Shown here piece by piece: positions 33,617 through 42,420 of a stretch of DNA of 64,000 nucleotides. This DNA is from DASVBE01 sp963770375 (GTDB lineage Bacteria > Actinomycetota > Actinomycetes > Streptosporangiales > Streptosporangiaceae). The stretch is taken from positions 124,001-188,000 of the forward strand of contig CAVYPM010000006.1 in assembly GCA_963770375.1 (NCBI GenBank), read 5' to 3'. The notes under the pieces are model-generated. The model did no database searches and was not told the origin of the DNA. It saw only the letters and a program-made list of their open reading frames with translations. The position numbers and the translations under genes were made by a program. The stretch's first letter is position 1. Each line of letters begins with the position of its first letter.

Positions 33617-36499
33617 CTACTCGGGCCGCGCCGCGGGGTCGAGCAGCTCGGCCAGGTGCCGGGCGGGCCGCCCGGCCAGGTCGGCCAGCTGGGTCCGGCA
33701 GGAGAACCCGTCGGCCAGCAGCACCGCGCCCGGGCCCGCCTTCTGCGCCGCGGGCAGCAGCGCGGTGCGGGCCACCGCCGCGGACACCTCGTAGTGGCCG
33801 CGCTCGACGCCGAAGTTGCCGGCCAGCCCGCAGCAGCCGCCCACCCGTGTCAGCTCGGCCCCGGCCCGGCGCAGCAGGGCCTCGTCGGCGTCCCAGCCGA
33901 GCACCGCGTTGTGGTGGCAGTGCGGCTGGGCCACCAGCGTGGTCCCGGTCAGGTCCGGCGGCTGCCACCCGTCCGCGGTGGCCAGCACCTCGGCCAGGGT
34001 CCGGACGGACCGGCCGACCTGCTCCGCGGCGTCCGAGCCGAGCAGCTCGGCGGCGTCGGAGCGGAGCACCGCGGTGCAGGACGGCTCGAGCCCGGCGATC
34101 GGGATCCCGGCCTGCGCGGCGGGCAGCAGCGCGTCCACGGTGCGGCGCAGTTTCCGCCGGGCCGTGCCGAGCTGGCCGGTGGAGATCCAGGTGATCGCGC
34201 AGCAGACGGCCGGGCTGGTCAGCGACACCTCGAACCCCGCGGCCCGCAGCACGCGCACCGCCGCCGCGGCGGTGTGCGGGGCGTAGTACCGGGTGAACGT
34301 GTCGGCGAACAGCAGCACGGGCCGGCCGCTGGCCGGGGTCGCGATGCCGGTCCCGCGCAGCGGATGCCGGGCGAACGCGGGCAGCTGGCGCCGCTGGTCG
34401 ATCCCGGCGGCCCACTTCGCCGCGCGGGACAGGCCCGGGGCGCCGGTCAGCGCGCTGGCCGTGCGGGGAGCCAGCGAGGCCAGCCGGGCCCACCGGGGCA
34501 GCCAGCCGAGCGCGTAGTGCGACCGCGGCCGGAGCCGGCGCCGGTACGCCTGGTACAGCACCTCGGCCTTGTAGCTGGCCATGTCCACCCCGGCCGGGCA
34601 CTCCCTGGCGCAGGCCTTGCAGGCCAGGCACAGGTCGAGCGCGTCGTGCACGGCCGGGTCCCGCCAGCCGCCGGTGACCAGCGTTCCGGTGACCATCTCC
34701 TGCAGCACCCGGGCGCGGCCGCGGGTGGAGTGCTCCTCGTCCCTGGTCGCCAGGTAGGACGGGCACATCACGCCGCCGCTGCCGGTCAGGTCCGCGCGGC
34801 ACTTGCCGATCCCGGTGCACCGGTGCACGGCCGCGCCGAAGTCGCCGTGGTCGTGACGGTAGGCCAGGGCCAGGTTCGCGGTATCCCGCGGGCCCGCATC
34901 CGTGCCGGCGCCGCGGGCGCGCAGGCCGGCGTCCAGCGGGCTCGGGTCGGTGAGAATTCCCGGGTTCAGCGTGCCGCGCGGATCGAAGGCCGCCTTGACC
35001 TGGCCGAACAGGTCGAGGATGGCGGGTGAGTACATGACCGGGAGCAGTTCGCTGCGGTGCCGGCCGTCGCCGTGCTCGCCGGACAGCGACCCGCCGTACC
35101 TGGCCACCAGCCGGGCCGCGTCGGTCATGAAGTCGCGCATGATCCGCTGGCCGCCGGGCTGGCCCAGCGGGAAGTCGAGCCGCAGGTGCAGGCACCCGTC
35201 GCCGAAGTGCCCGTACGGCAGCCCGGTGAGCCGGTACTGCCGCATGAGCTCCTCGAGCTCGCGCAGGTACCCGCCCAGTTCGCCCGGCGGAACCGCGGAG
35301 TCCTCCCAGCCCGGGTAGGCCGGCTGGCCGTCCGGCGAGCGCCCGGCGAACCCGGCGCCATCCTCCCTGATCCGCCACAGCACGGCCGCCCGCCACGGGT
35401 CGGTGACGAGCAGCGTGCCGGTCGCGCCGGTCCCGGCGTCCGCCAGCGCGCGCCGGGCCAGGGCCTCGGCTTCGGCGGCCGTGCCCGCGGCGAACTCGGT
35501 GAACAGCCATCCCGAGCCCGGCGGCAGCGCGTCCACCGCTCCCGCGCCCCGCTGCGCCCGCACCACGTCGGTGATCCGCGAGTCCAGGCCCTCGCAGGCG
35601 GTGGGCTCATGCGCGGTGAAGCCCGGCGCGGCATCCGCGGCGCTGGCCATGTCCGGGTACCCGGCGACCGCCAGCACCCGGCAGGCCGGCTCGCGGACCA
35701 GGCGCAGCGTGGCCTGCGTCAGCAGGGCCAGCGTTCCCTCGCTGCCGACCAGCGCCCGGCGCACGTCGAACCCGTTCTCCGGCAGCAGGTGCTCGAGCGC
35801 GTAACCGGACACCTGCCGGCCGAACCGCCCGAGCTCGGTCCTGATCGGCGCGAGCCCGCTGTTGATCACCTTCCGCAGCGCAGCCAGTTCCGGCGCTTCA
35901 CCCCCTTGGCCGGTCAGCCTGACTGGGCCGGTCATTCTCAGGGGCCGCCCTGCCGCGGTGAGCACGTCCAGCGCCAGAACGTTGTCTGACGTGCGCCCGT
36001 ACCGCAGCGCCCGCGAGCCGCACGCGTTGTTGCCGATCATTCCGCCGATCGTGCACCGGGTGTGGCTGGACGGATCCGGCCCGAACCGCAGCCCGGCCGG
36101 CAGTTGCCGGTGCAGTTCGGCCTGCACCAGCCCGGGCTGGACGGTGGCGGTCATGGCCTCGGCGTCGACGTCCAGCACCTGGTTCATGTGCCGGCTGAAG
36201 TCCAGCACCAGCCCGGTCCCGACGGCGTTCCCCGCGATCGAGGTCCCCGCCCCCCGGGCGGTCACCGGTATCCCGGCTTCCCGGCAGACCGCCAGCGCCG
36301 CTTCCGCCTCGGCGGCGTCCCGCGGCCGCGCCACCGCCGCCGGGACCACCCGGAACGCGGAAGCATCTGACGAGTAGGCGGCCCGGTCCACGGCGCGGTC
36401 ACTGGCGTCGCCCACCCCGGCCCGCCGTAGCGCCGCCACCAGCTCCCCCGTGCTGGACCGGGCGGTCCCGGAGCGGCTCCCGGTGCGAATGGTTCCCAT
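33617..36499 (-). CDS. FAD-binding and Fe-S-binding oxidoreductase (GlcD-GlcF-like fusion)
   Basis: About 960-aa fused dehydrogenase. The N-terminal half is a GlcD-type FAD domain (VTARGAGTSIAGNA; IGGMIGNNACGSRALRYG; an intact GSEGTLALL; GHFGDGCLHLRLDF; SGEHGDGR). The C-terminal half is a GlcF-type Fe-S protein with CTGIGKC, CLACKACARECP and two CCG-like segments (SPAVCCAITW, VGGCCGLAGNF). Such fusions oxidise D-lactate, glycolate or similar 2-hydroxy acids and pass electrons to the quinone pool. The start is uncertain: an ATG at 36499 directly follows GGAGG, and a TTG at 36538 is 39 bases earlier. Confidence 0.9.
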   Translation of the reverse strand: MGTIRTGSRSGTARSSTGELVAALRRAGVGDASDRAVDRAAYSSDASAFRVVPAAVARPRDAAEAEAALAVCREAGIPVTARGAGTSIAGNAVGTGLVLDFSRHMNQVLDVDAEAMTATVQPGLVQAELHRQLPAGLRFGPDPSSHTRCTIGGMIGNNACGSRALRYGRTSDNVLALDVLTAAGRPLRMTGPVRLTGQGGEAPELAALRKVINSGLAPIRTELGRFGRQVSGYALEHLLPENGFDVRRALVGSEGTLALLTQATLRLVREPACRVLAVAGYPDMASAADAAPGFTAHEPTACEGLDSRITDVVRAQRGAGAVDALPPGSGWLFTEFAAGTAAEAEALARRALADAGTGATGTLLVTDPWRAAVLWRIREDGAGFAGRSPDGQPAYPGWEDSAVPPGELGGYLRELEELMRQYRLTGLPYGHFGDGCLHLRLDFPLGQPGGQRIMRDFMTDAARLVARYGGSLSGEHGDGRHRSELLPVMYSPAILDLFGQVKAAFDPRGTLNPGILTDPSPLDAGLRARGAGTDAGPRDTANLALAYRHDHGDFGAAVHRCTGIGKCRADLTGSGGVMCPSYLATRDEEHSTRGRARVLQEMVTGTLVTGGWRDPAVHDALDLCLACKACARECPAGVDMASYKAEVLYQAYRRRLRPRSHYALGWLPRWARLASLAPRTASALTGAPGLSRAAKWAAGIDQRRQLPAFARHPLRGTGIATPASGRPVLLFADTFTRYYAPHTAAAAVRVLRAAGFEVSLTSPAVCCAITWISTGQLGTARRKLRRTVDALLPAAQAGIPIAGLEPSCTAVLRSDAAELLGSDAAEQVGRSVRTLAEVLATADGWQPPDLTGTTLVAQPHCHHNAVLGWDADEALLRRAGAELTRVGGCCGLAGNFGVERGHYEVSAAVARTALLPAAQKAGPGAVLLADGFSCRTQLADLAGRPARHLAELLDPAARPE

Positions 36500-36588
36500 C
36501 CTCCGGTGATGACCAGGACGGTGGTCAGTGGCGATCAAGTCGGCGGCCTACCTCGCCAGGATAGGCCCGGACAGTGCCGGCCTCACCG

Positions 36589-36623
36589 TTGACAGCAAAC
36601 TAGTAAGCGCGCATACTAAATTC
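36589..36623 (+). promoter_or_regulatory. Promoter with embedded MarR-type palindrome, probably leaderless
   Basis: TTGACA at 36589-36594 and CATACT at 36612-36617 are 17 bases apart, a sigma-70-like arrangement. Between and across them lies TAGTAAGCGCGCATACTA (36601-36618), symmetrical except for one A-A pair. The start point predicted 7 bases after the -10 falls on the A of the ATG at 36624, and no ribosome site is present, so the transcript may be leaderless. Binding by the downstream MarR protein would block polymerase. This is read from sequence only. Confidence 0.6.
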
Positions 36624-37067
36624 ATGACGACCATCGCTGAGGCTCATGCCTCCTCCACCGCTCCGCCGTCGGCGTTCTTCGCCTGCTGGGCCGACATGGC
36701 GACCTGGCCGGAGTGGAACTCCGACACCGAGTGGGTCCGCCTGGACGGGCCGTTCACCGCCGGGGCCCGCGGCGTGCTCAAGCCGCGGGGCGGTCCCCGC
36801 GTGAAGTTCGAGGTCACCGCGCTGGTGCCGGACCGGGAGTTCACCGACGTGTCCCGGCTGGCCGGGGCCCGCCTCACGTTCCGGCACCTGGTCCAGGCCC
36901 GCCCGGACGGCGGCTGCGACCTGCACGTCACGATCACCATGAGCGGCCCCCTGGGCTGGCTGTGGACGCGGGCGCTGGGCAAGGGCGCGGCGGCCAGCCT
37001 CGCGCCGGACCTGGCCGGGCTGGTCGCGGCCGCCGAGGCCCGGCACGCCGCCGCGGCCACCGCGTGA
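36624..37067 (+). CDS. SRPBCC family protein
   Basis: 147-aa START/polyketide-cyclase-like protein. It opens TTIAEAHASSTAPPSAFFACW and has MATWPEWNSDTEWV, the usual Trp-Pro signature of this group, and ends in an Ala-rich helix. No ribosome-binding site precedes the ATG, consistent with a leaderless transcript from the promoter at 36589. Its stop overlaps the GTG of the MarR gene by four bases. The pair is probably an autoregulated unit in which the SRPBCC protein binds the same hydrophobic ligand that the MarR protein senses. Confidence 0.85.
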   Translation: MTTIAEAHASSTAPPSAFFACWADMATWPEWNSDTEWVRLDGPFTAGARGVLKPRGGPRVKFEVTALVPDREFTDVSRLAGARLTFRHLVQARPDGGCDLHVTITMSGPLGWLWTRALGKGAAASLAPDLAGLVAAAEARHAAAATA

Positions 37068-37684
37068 CCGGCCCGCGGCTCGCCACCCAGTTCAGCGCGG
37101 CCGAGGACAGCCCGGGCCTGCTGCTGTGGCAGGTGACCAACCGGTGGCAGGCCGCCCAGCGGGCGGCGCTCAAGGAGCACGGCCTGACCCACGTCCAGTT
37201 CGTGCTGCTGGCCTCGCTCGCCTGGCTGGCCGCCGGCGGGCCGGTCACCCAGCGCCAGCTGGCCGATCACGCGGCCACCGACCCGATGATGACCTCCCAG
37301 GTGGTGCGGGCCCTGGAAGAGCTCGGACTGCTCACCCGGCTGCCGCATCCGGACGACAAGCGGGCCAGGGCCCTCGCCGTCACCCCGGCCGGCCGCGCCC
37401 TGGCCGACCAGGCCGTCGTCGCGGTGGAAGCCTGTGACGCGGCCTTCTTCGCCCCGCTCGGCGGCCAGGCCGCGGCCTTCACCCAGGCCCTGGCCACCCT
37501 CAAGCGCGCCGCCTACGCCCGGCCCGCCCGGCCTGACCGTGGCCAGCGCGGGTCATACGGACGCGCGCAGGGCGGGGCGGGGACCAGGCAGGCCGGGCCG
37601 CAGCGGCGGACGGGCCCGGCCAGCCGCGCTGGGCCAGCGCGGCCGCGACCTGCCGGGCGACGTAGCACGGCCGTTCACGTCTGA
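37064..37684 (+). CDS. MarR family transcriptional regulator with long basic tail
   Basis: 206-aa winged-helix regulator: the core spans residues about 15-150 with HVQFVLLASLAWLA, the recognition region DPMMTSQVVRALEELGLL and the wing PHPDDKRARALAVT. After TLKRAAYARPARP a 45-residue Gly/Arg/Pro tail follows that overlaps the antisense remnant of a DUF559 gene. The tail has no family similarity and may result from loss of an original stop or a base error. It probably binds the palindrome at 36601-36618. Confidence 0.88.
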   Translation: MTGPRLATQFSAAEDSPGLLLWQVTNRWQAAQRAALKEHGLTHVQFVLLASLAWLAAGGPVTQRQLADHAATDPMMTSQVVRALEELGLLTRLPHPDDKRARALAVTPAGRALADQAVVAVEACDAAFFAPLGGQAAAFTQALATLKRAAYARPARPDRGQRGSYGRAQGGAGTRQAGPQRRTGPASRAGPARPRPAGRRSTAVHV

Positions 37685-37852
37685 CCAGCTGTAACGCAAT
37701 GTGAGAAAACCATCCGCAGCCGCGGAATTGTCCCTGTGGGCATCCCGCCACGCCGCGGTCACCAGGTGGGCCATCCGGCCGTCGGTTTCCACCACGACCC
37801 CGTAGGCGCCGTAGACCAGATCGCGGTACTCGCTCCGGCCGCCGCGCCGCAC
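37500..37852 (-). pseudogene. C-terminal remnant of a DUF559 (Vsr-like endonuclease fold) gene
   Basis: The reading starting at 37852 has EYRDLVYGAYGVVVETDGR, then RRDNSAA-like DAHRDNSAAADGFLTLRYSWSDV, the conserved end of DUF559 domains with the ExDG active-site Glu-Asp. It then loses frame near 37670; the next frame continues RPCYVARQVAAALAQRGW. The N-terminal two thirds of the usual 280 aa are missing. Truncation plus a frame break indicates a decayed gene. It overlaps the tail of marR on the other strand. Confidence 0.6.
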
Positions 37853-38128
37853 CCGGACCTGCCGCCGGGCCCGGGGCCAGCCATAATCTCGCGCCCTGTG
37901 GATAACGGGTTACAAACCGCTTCCGCTGTGGACAAAACCGATAACTTTGCGTAGCCACCGGCCACCACACCCGTGCCCCCGGGGCTACTTGCCCCGGGCA
38001 CTTCATGATCCGCAGGGTTTCGAATGTCCCGCTGCAAAACCCTGGCGGATCATGCCCTGCAGCGCGGGCGGGCCAGACTAGGGGCGGGTGATCTAACCGG
38101 ACGCGCAGCAACCGGCGGGAGGCCAGTG
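37853..38128. other. Intergenic region between the DUF559 remnant and the VOC gene
   Basis: AT-richer than its surroundings around 37890-37955, with two TGTGGA-containing stretches (CTGTGGATAAC and CTGTGGACAAA, about 30 bases apart) and the palindrome at 38005-38053. No protein-like frame fits known families. Confidence 0.4.
38005..38053. repeat. Intergenic palindrome related to the one at 11545
   Basis: Arms ATGATCCGCAGGGTTT and AAACCCTGGCGGATCAT pair with one bulged G around a 16-base loop. The right arm with its preceding bases (TGCAAAACCCT, then GGATCA) matches the right arm of the 11545-11594 palindrome. Probably a dispersed hairpin with terminator or REP-like behaviour. Confidence 0.7.
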
Positions 38129-38545
38129 ATGGCACACGGCGCCCGACTCGACTCGGTGGTCATGTTCGTGCATGACCTGAACCGGTCGGTCAGCTTCTAC
38201 TCCGACGTTCTGAACCTGCACGTCGCCGACCGCAGCGCCACCGCCGCGCTGCTGATCGGCGCGAAGCGGTCCCAGCTCATCCTGCGGGCCATGGGCCGCG
38301 GCGCCGAGCACGCGCTGGGCGGCGTCGGGGTCCAGTACGTCATCTGGACCGCGGACGACGCCGATGACCTGGCCCGGTGCGAGAAGGTGCTGAAGGACCG
38401 GTCGGCCTGGCGGGACAGCAGAACCACCGAGCACGTCACCGCGGTGGAGGGCCGGGACCCGGACGACATCGTGGTGATGATCACCTACCCCGGGCCCGAC
38501 CAGGCGCCGCTGCACGAGCTCCCGGTACGGATCTACGGGTGGTGA
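38129..38545 (+). CDS. VOC (glyoxalase/bleomycin-resistance fold) family protein
   Basis: 138-aa metalloenzyme-fold protein with two beta-alpha-beta-beta-beta units: LDSVVMFVHDLNRSVSFYSD begins the first, and the second holds VQYVIWTADD and DPDDIVVMIT. CGGGAGG precedes the ATG at 38129. The substrate is not predictable. Its stop overlaps the GTG of the phosphoglucomutase gene, so it belongs to the same operon as the GH65 phosphorylase, though a role in that pathway is unclear. Confidence 0.85.
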   Translation: MAHGARLDSVVMFVHDLNRSVSFYSDVLNLHVADRSATAALLIGAKRSQLILRAMGRGAEHALGGVGVQYVIWTADDADDLARCEKVLKDRSAWRDSRTTEHVTAVEGRDPDDIVVMITYPGPDQAPLHELPVRIYGW

Positions 38546-39294
38546 GCACCGCGCTCGGGCTCCCGGACCAGATCCGCGGCTGCCTGTTCGACCTGGACGG
38601 CGTGCTGACCATGACCGCGAAGGTGCACGCCGCGGCGTGGCAGGAGATGTTCGACCGCTACCTGAGGGAACGGTCGGCCCGCAGCGGCGAGCCGTATGTC
38701 CCCTTCGACCCGGGGCGCGAATACGACGAGTACGTCGACGGCAAGCCCCGCGAGGACGGCACCCGGTCGTTCCTCGAATCGCGGGGCATCACGCTGCCGG
38801 AGGGGGAGCCCGGCGACGCGCCGGGCACGGAGACCATCGCGGGGCTGAGCAACCTGAAGAACAACATCGTGATGCGCCGGATCCGCGAGGACGGCGTGGA
38901 GGCCTACCCCGGCTCGGTCCGGTACGTGCAGCTGGCCCGCGACGCCGGGCTGCACCGGGCGGTGGTGTCGTCCAGCGCCAACTGCCGTGACGTGCTGGTA
39001 GCGGCGGGCATCGAGGACCTGTTCGAGGCCCGGGTCGACGGCCTGACCGCAAGGGAAGAGCACCTGCGCGGCAAGCCGGCGCCGGACATGTTCCTGGCCG
39101 GGGCCCGGGCGGTCGGGCTGCCGCCCGCGCAGTGCGCGGTGTTCGAGGATGCGCTGGCCGGGGTGGCGGCCGGGCGGGCGGGCCAGTTCGGCTGCGTGAT
39201 CGGGGTCGACCGGGTGGGCCAGGCGGACGCGCTGCGCGCGCACGGCGCGGACGTGGTCGTGACCGATCTCGCCGAGCTGGTGCGGACGCCATGA
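38542..39294 (+). CDS. pgmB: Beta-phosphoglucomutase family HAD hydrolase
   Basis: 250-aa HAD protein with the nucleophile motif CLFDLDGVLTMT (both Asp present), the cap-domain signature EYVDGKPREDG, the SSSANC motif 2, and GKPAPDMFLAGA with the motif 3 Lys. The FDPGREYDEYVDGK pattern is typical of the actinobacterial group next to GH65 enzymes. It converts beta-glucose-1-phosphate, the product of inverting phosphorylases, to glucose-6-phosphate. GTGA overlap with the VOC gene upstream and ATGA overlap with the GH65 gene downstream. Confidence 0.92.
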   Translation: MSTALGLPDQIRGCLFDLDGVLTMTAKVHAAAWQEMFDRYLRERSARSGEPYVPFDPGREYDEYVDGKPREDGTRSFLESRGITLPEGEPGDAPGTETIAGLSNLKNNIVMRRIREDGVEAYPGSVRYVQLARDAGLHRAVVSSSANCRDVLVAAGIEDLFEARVDGLTAREEHLRGKPAPDMFLAGARAVGLPPAQCAVFEDALAGVAAGRAGQFGCVIGVDRVGQADALRAHGADVVVTDLAELVRTP

Positions 39295-41651
39295 TCAAGC
39301 AGGCGACGTTCACCGTCGAGCCGTGGACGGTCCGGGAAACCACGCTGGACCTGGAGGTGCTGGCGCAGACCGAGTCGATCTTCGCGCTGGCCAACGGGCA
39401 CCTGGGCTGGCGGGCCAACCTGGACGAGGGCGAGCCGCACGGGCTGCCGGGCACCTACCTGAACGGGGTGCACGAGATCCGGCCGCTGCCCTACGCCGAG
39501 GCGGGCTACGGGTTCCCGGAGTCCGGGCAGACCGTGATCAACGTGACCAACGGCAAGCTGATCCGGCTGTTCGTCGACGACGAGCCGTTCGACCTGCGGT
39601 ACGGCGAGCTCCGCAGGCACGAGCGGGTGCTCGACCTGCGGGCCGGCACGCTGCACCGGGTCGCGGAGTGGGCGTCGCCGGCCGGGCAGGCCATCCGGGT
39701 CACCTCGACCCGGCTGGTGTCGTTCACCCAGCGGGCCATCGGCGCGATCTGCTACCGGGTGGAGCCGATGGACGGGCCGGTCAGGGTCGCGCTGCAGTCC
39801 GGCCTGCTGGCCAACGAGCAGCTGCCCGAGCAGGCCGGGGATCCGCGGGTCGCGGCGGCCCTGGCCAACCCGCTGGCCAGCGAGTTCAACGCGTCCGAGG
39901 ACAGCCGGGCGATCCTCATCCACAGCACCAGGGCCAGCGGTCTGCGGATCGGCGCGGCCATGGACCACCTGGTCAGCGCGCCGTCGCCGGTGCAGATCGC
40001 GTCCGCCTCGTACACCGACAGCGCCGAGGTCACCGCTACCGTCATGCTGCAGCCCGGCGAGCGGCTCGAGCTGATCAAGTTCGTCTCCTACGGCTGGTCC
40101 AGCACCCGCTCGCTGCCCGCGGTGCGGGACCAGGTCCGGGCCGCGCTGACCACGGCGGTGCAGACCGGCTGGGACGGGCTGCTGGCCGAGCAGCGCGGCT
40201 ACCTGGACGACTTCTGGGACCGGGCCGACGTGCAGATCGACGGGGACACCGAGATCCAGCAGGCGGTCAGGTTCGGGCTGTTCCACGTGCTGCAGGCCGG
40301 GGCCCGGGCGGAGAACCGGGCCATCCCGGCGAAGGGGCTGACCGGTCCTGGCTACGACGGGCACGCGTTCTGGGACACCGAGACGTTCGTGCTCGGCGCG
40401 CTGTCGCTGACCGTGCCGGACGCGGCGGCGGCCGCGCTGCGCTGGCGGCACAGCACGCTGCCGCTGGCCCTGGACCGGGCGAAGCAGCTTGGCCTGAAGG
40501 GGGCGGCGTTCCCGTGGCGGACGATCGCCGGGCAGGAATGCTCGGCGTACTGGCCGGCCGGCACCGCCGCGTTCCACATCAACGCCGACATCGCCGACGC
40601 GGCGATCAGGTACGTGCTGGCCACCGGCGACGAGGACTTCCGCCGCGGGATCGGCCTCGAGCTGCTCATCCACACCGCCCGGCTGTGGCGCTCGCTGGGC
40701 CATCACGACGCCGGGGGGCAGTTCCACATCGACGGGGTGACCGGCCCGGACGAGTACAGCGCGGTGGCCGACGACAACGTCTACACCAACCTGATGGCCG
40801 CGCAGAACATGAAGGTGGCCGCGGACTGGGCGCAGCAGGACCCGGACCGGGCCCGCGAGCTGGGCATCAACGTGGAGGAGATGGCCGCCTGGCGGGACGC
40901 CGCCGCGGCCATGGCCATCCCCTACGACGAGGAGATGGGCGTGCACCCGCAGTCGGCCGGGTTCACCCGGCACGCGCGGTGGGACTTCGAGGCCTGCGGC
41001 GAGGAGCAGTACCCGCTGTTCCTGCACTTCCCCTACTTCGACCTGTACCGCAAGCAGGTGATCAAGCAGGCCGACCTGGTGCTGGCCATGGTGCTGTGCT
41101 CGGGCTCGTTCACCGCGGAGCAGAAGGCCAGGAACTTCGACTACTACGAGTCCCTGACCGTGCGGGACTCGTCATTGTCCGCGTGCACCCAGGCGGTGCT
41201 CGCGGCCGAGGTTGGCCACCTCGGGCTGGCCTTCGACTACCTCGGCGAGGCCGCCCTGATGGATCTGCACGACCTGGAGAACAACACCAGGGACGGGGTG
41301 CACATCGCGTCGCTGGCCGGGACCTGGGTCGCGCTGGTGGCCGGGTTCGGCGGGCTGCGGCACATCGGCAGCGAGATCAGCTTCGCCCCGCGGCTGCCCG
41401 ACGGGCTGTCCCGGCTGGCCTTCACGGTGGTGCTGCGCGGCCAGCGGCTGCGGGTCACGGTCACCGCGGCCAGCGCCCGCTACCTGCTGGAGGAGGGCGA
41501 CCCGCGGGAGATCATGCACCACGGCACGGCGGTAACCCTGCAGGCCGGCCAGCCGAAGGTGTTCCCGATCCCGGAAACCCCGGCCCGCCCGCGGCCGGCC
41601 CAGCCGCACGGCCGGGCCCCGATCGTGCGGCGCGCCGAGCACGCCACCTGA
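39291..41651 (+). CDS. Glycoside hydrolase family 65 disaccharide phosphorylase
   Basis: 786-aa inverting phosphorylase of the maltose/trehalose/kojibiose group. The N-terminal beta-sandwich domain occupies about residues 1-280. The catalytic (alpha/alpha)6 barrel has GHAFWDTETFVLGA, AGQECSAYWPAGT, and the general-acid Glu in DGVTGPDEYS; the phosphate-binding HIASLAGTW follows. The preceding beta-phosphoglucomutase gene overlaps it by four bases, which supports phosphorolysis to beta-G1P. The disaccharide (trehalose, maltose or kojibiose) cannot be settled from motifs alone. The last 30 residues are Pro/Arg-rich. Confidence 0.93.
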   Translation: MIKQATFTVEPWTVRETTLDLEVLAQTESIFALANGHLGWRANLDEGEPHGLPGTYLNGVHEIRPLPYAEAGYGFPESGQTVINVTNGKLIRLFVDDEPFDLRYGELRRHERVLDLRAGTLHRVAEWASPAGQAIRVTSTRLVSFTQRAIGAICYRVEPMDGPVRVALQSGLLANEQLPEQAGDPRVAAALANPLASEFNASEDSRAILIHSTRASGLRIGAAMDHLVSAPSPVQIASASYTDSAEVTATVMLQPGERLELIKFVSYGWSSTRSLPAVRDQVRAALTTAVQTGWDGLLAEQRGYLDDFWDRADVQIDGDTEIQQAVRFGLFHVLQAGARAENRAIPAKGLTGPGYDGHAFWDTETFVLGALSLTVPDAAAAALRWRHSTLPLALDRAKQLGLKGAAFPWRTIAGQECSAYWPAGTAAFHINADIADAAIRYVLATGDEDFRRGIGLELLIHTARLWRSLGHHDAGGQFHIDGVTGPDEYSAVADDNVYTNLMAAQNMKVAADWAQQDPDRARELGINVEEMAAWRDAAAAMAIPYDEEMGVHPQSAGFTRHARWDFEACGEEQYPLFLHFPYFDLYRKQVIKQADLVLAMVLCSGSFTAEQKARNFDYYESLTVRDSSLSACTQAVLAAEVGHLGLAFDYLGEAALMDLHDLENNTRDGVHIASLAGTWVALVAGFGGLRHIGSEISFAPRLPDGLSRLAFTVVLRGQRLRVTVTAASARYLLEEGDPREIMHHGTAVTLQAGQPKVFPIPETPARPRPAQPHGRAPIVRRAEHAT

Positions 41652-41653
41652 CC

Positions 41654-42397
41654 ATGCCGAAAGAACCCGGCCCGCGCCTGGGCGAGCACCCGGAACTGGC
41701 CGAGCGCGGTGACCCCGAGCTGACCGCGCTGCGGCAGGCGTGGCAGGACGGCCAGCCGCTGTCGGCCCCGGGGCTGACCGTTGCCGCGGACGGCGCCCTG
41801 CTGCTCCGCCCGTCCCGCAGCAGGCCATCGGTGGTTCGCCAGGGCGCCGCGCGGGTGGCTGCCCTCGCTGCACTGGTTACCGTGCTGGGGCTGTACGTGC
41901 TGGGCAACGCGCTGGTGGTGACAGCCGCGGTGGCCGCCGGGGCGGGCTTGATCGCGGGTGCGCTGGCCGTGATCGCGCTGATCCGGGCCCGGGCGGGGGT
42001 GGCCCGGCTGGCCGCCACGGAGGTGAGCGCGCCCACCTGGTACGGCCGCCGCCGCCGGGTGGACAGGGACCAGATCCGGCGGGTCGTGCTGGTCACCGCC
42101 GACCTCAGCGCCCTGCGGCCGCTGACCGTTCCGCTGCTGCTGATCATCGGCGACGACGGCCGGTGCCTGCTGCCGGTCAGCGGGGCCGGGGTGGCCGGGG
42201 CCGCGCTGTACGCGTTCGCCGCCGCGACGGGCGCACCCGCCGCGGTCCGGTATGACCCGCTGGGCCCGGTAACGCTCCGCGGCGAGTACCCCGGGTCGGT
42301 GTCCTGGTACTGGGCCCACCAGATCCTGACCGGGGTGCTGATCAGCGCGGCGATCGTGGCCGTGGTGACGGCCGCGGTGCTGCTGACGCAGGTATAG
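41654..42397 (+). CDS. Three-pass membrane protein of unknown function
   Basis: 247 aa. A soluble N-terminal region of about 65 residues is followed by two adjacent transmembrane segments (AALAALVTVLGLYVLGNALVV and the next Ala-rich stretch), a cytoplasmic loop with a PH-like beta pattern (TWYGRRRRVDRDQIRRVVLV), and a third segment at the C-terminus. It starts two bases after the GH65 stop, so it is probably the last gene of that operon. No family recognised; the arrangement resembles bacterial PH-domain membrane proteins. Confidence 0.75.
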   Translation: MPKEPGPRLGEHPELAERGDPELTALRQAWQDGQPLSAPGLTVAADGALLLRPSRSRPSVVRQGAARVAALAALVTVLGLYVLGNALVVTAAVAAGAGLIAGALAVIALIRARAGVARLAATEVSAPTWYGRRRRVDRDQIRRVVLVTADLSALRPLTVPLLLIIGDDGRCLLPVSGAGVAGAALYAFAAATGAPAAVRYDPLGPVTLRGEYPGSVSWYWAHQILTGVLISAAIVAVVTAAVLLTQV

Positions 42398-42420
42398 CAT
42401 CCCGGCATAGTCGTCACCGC

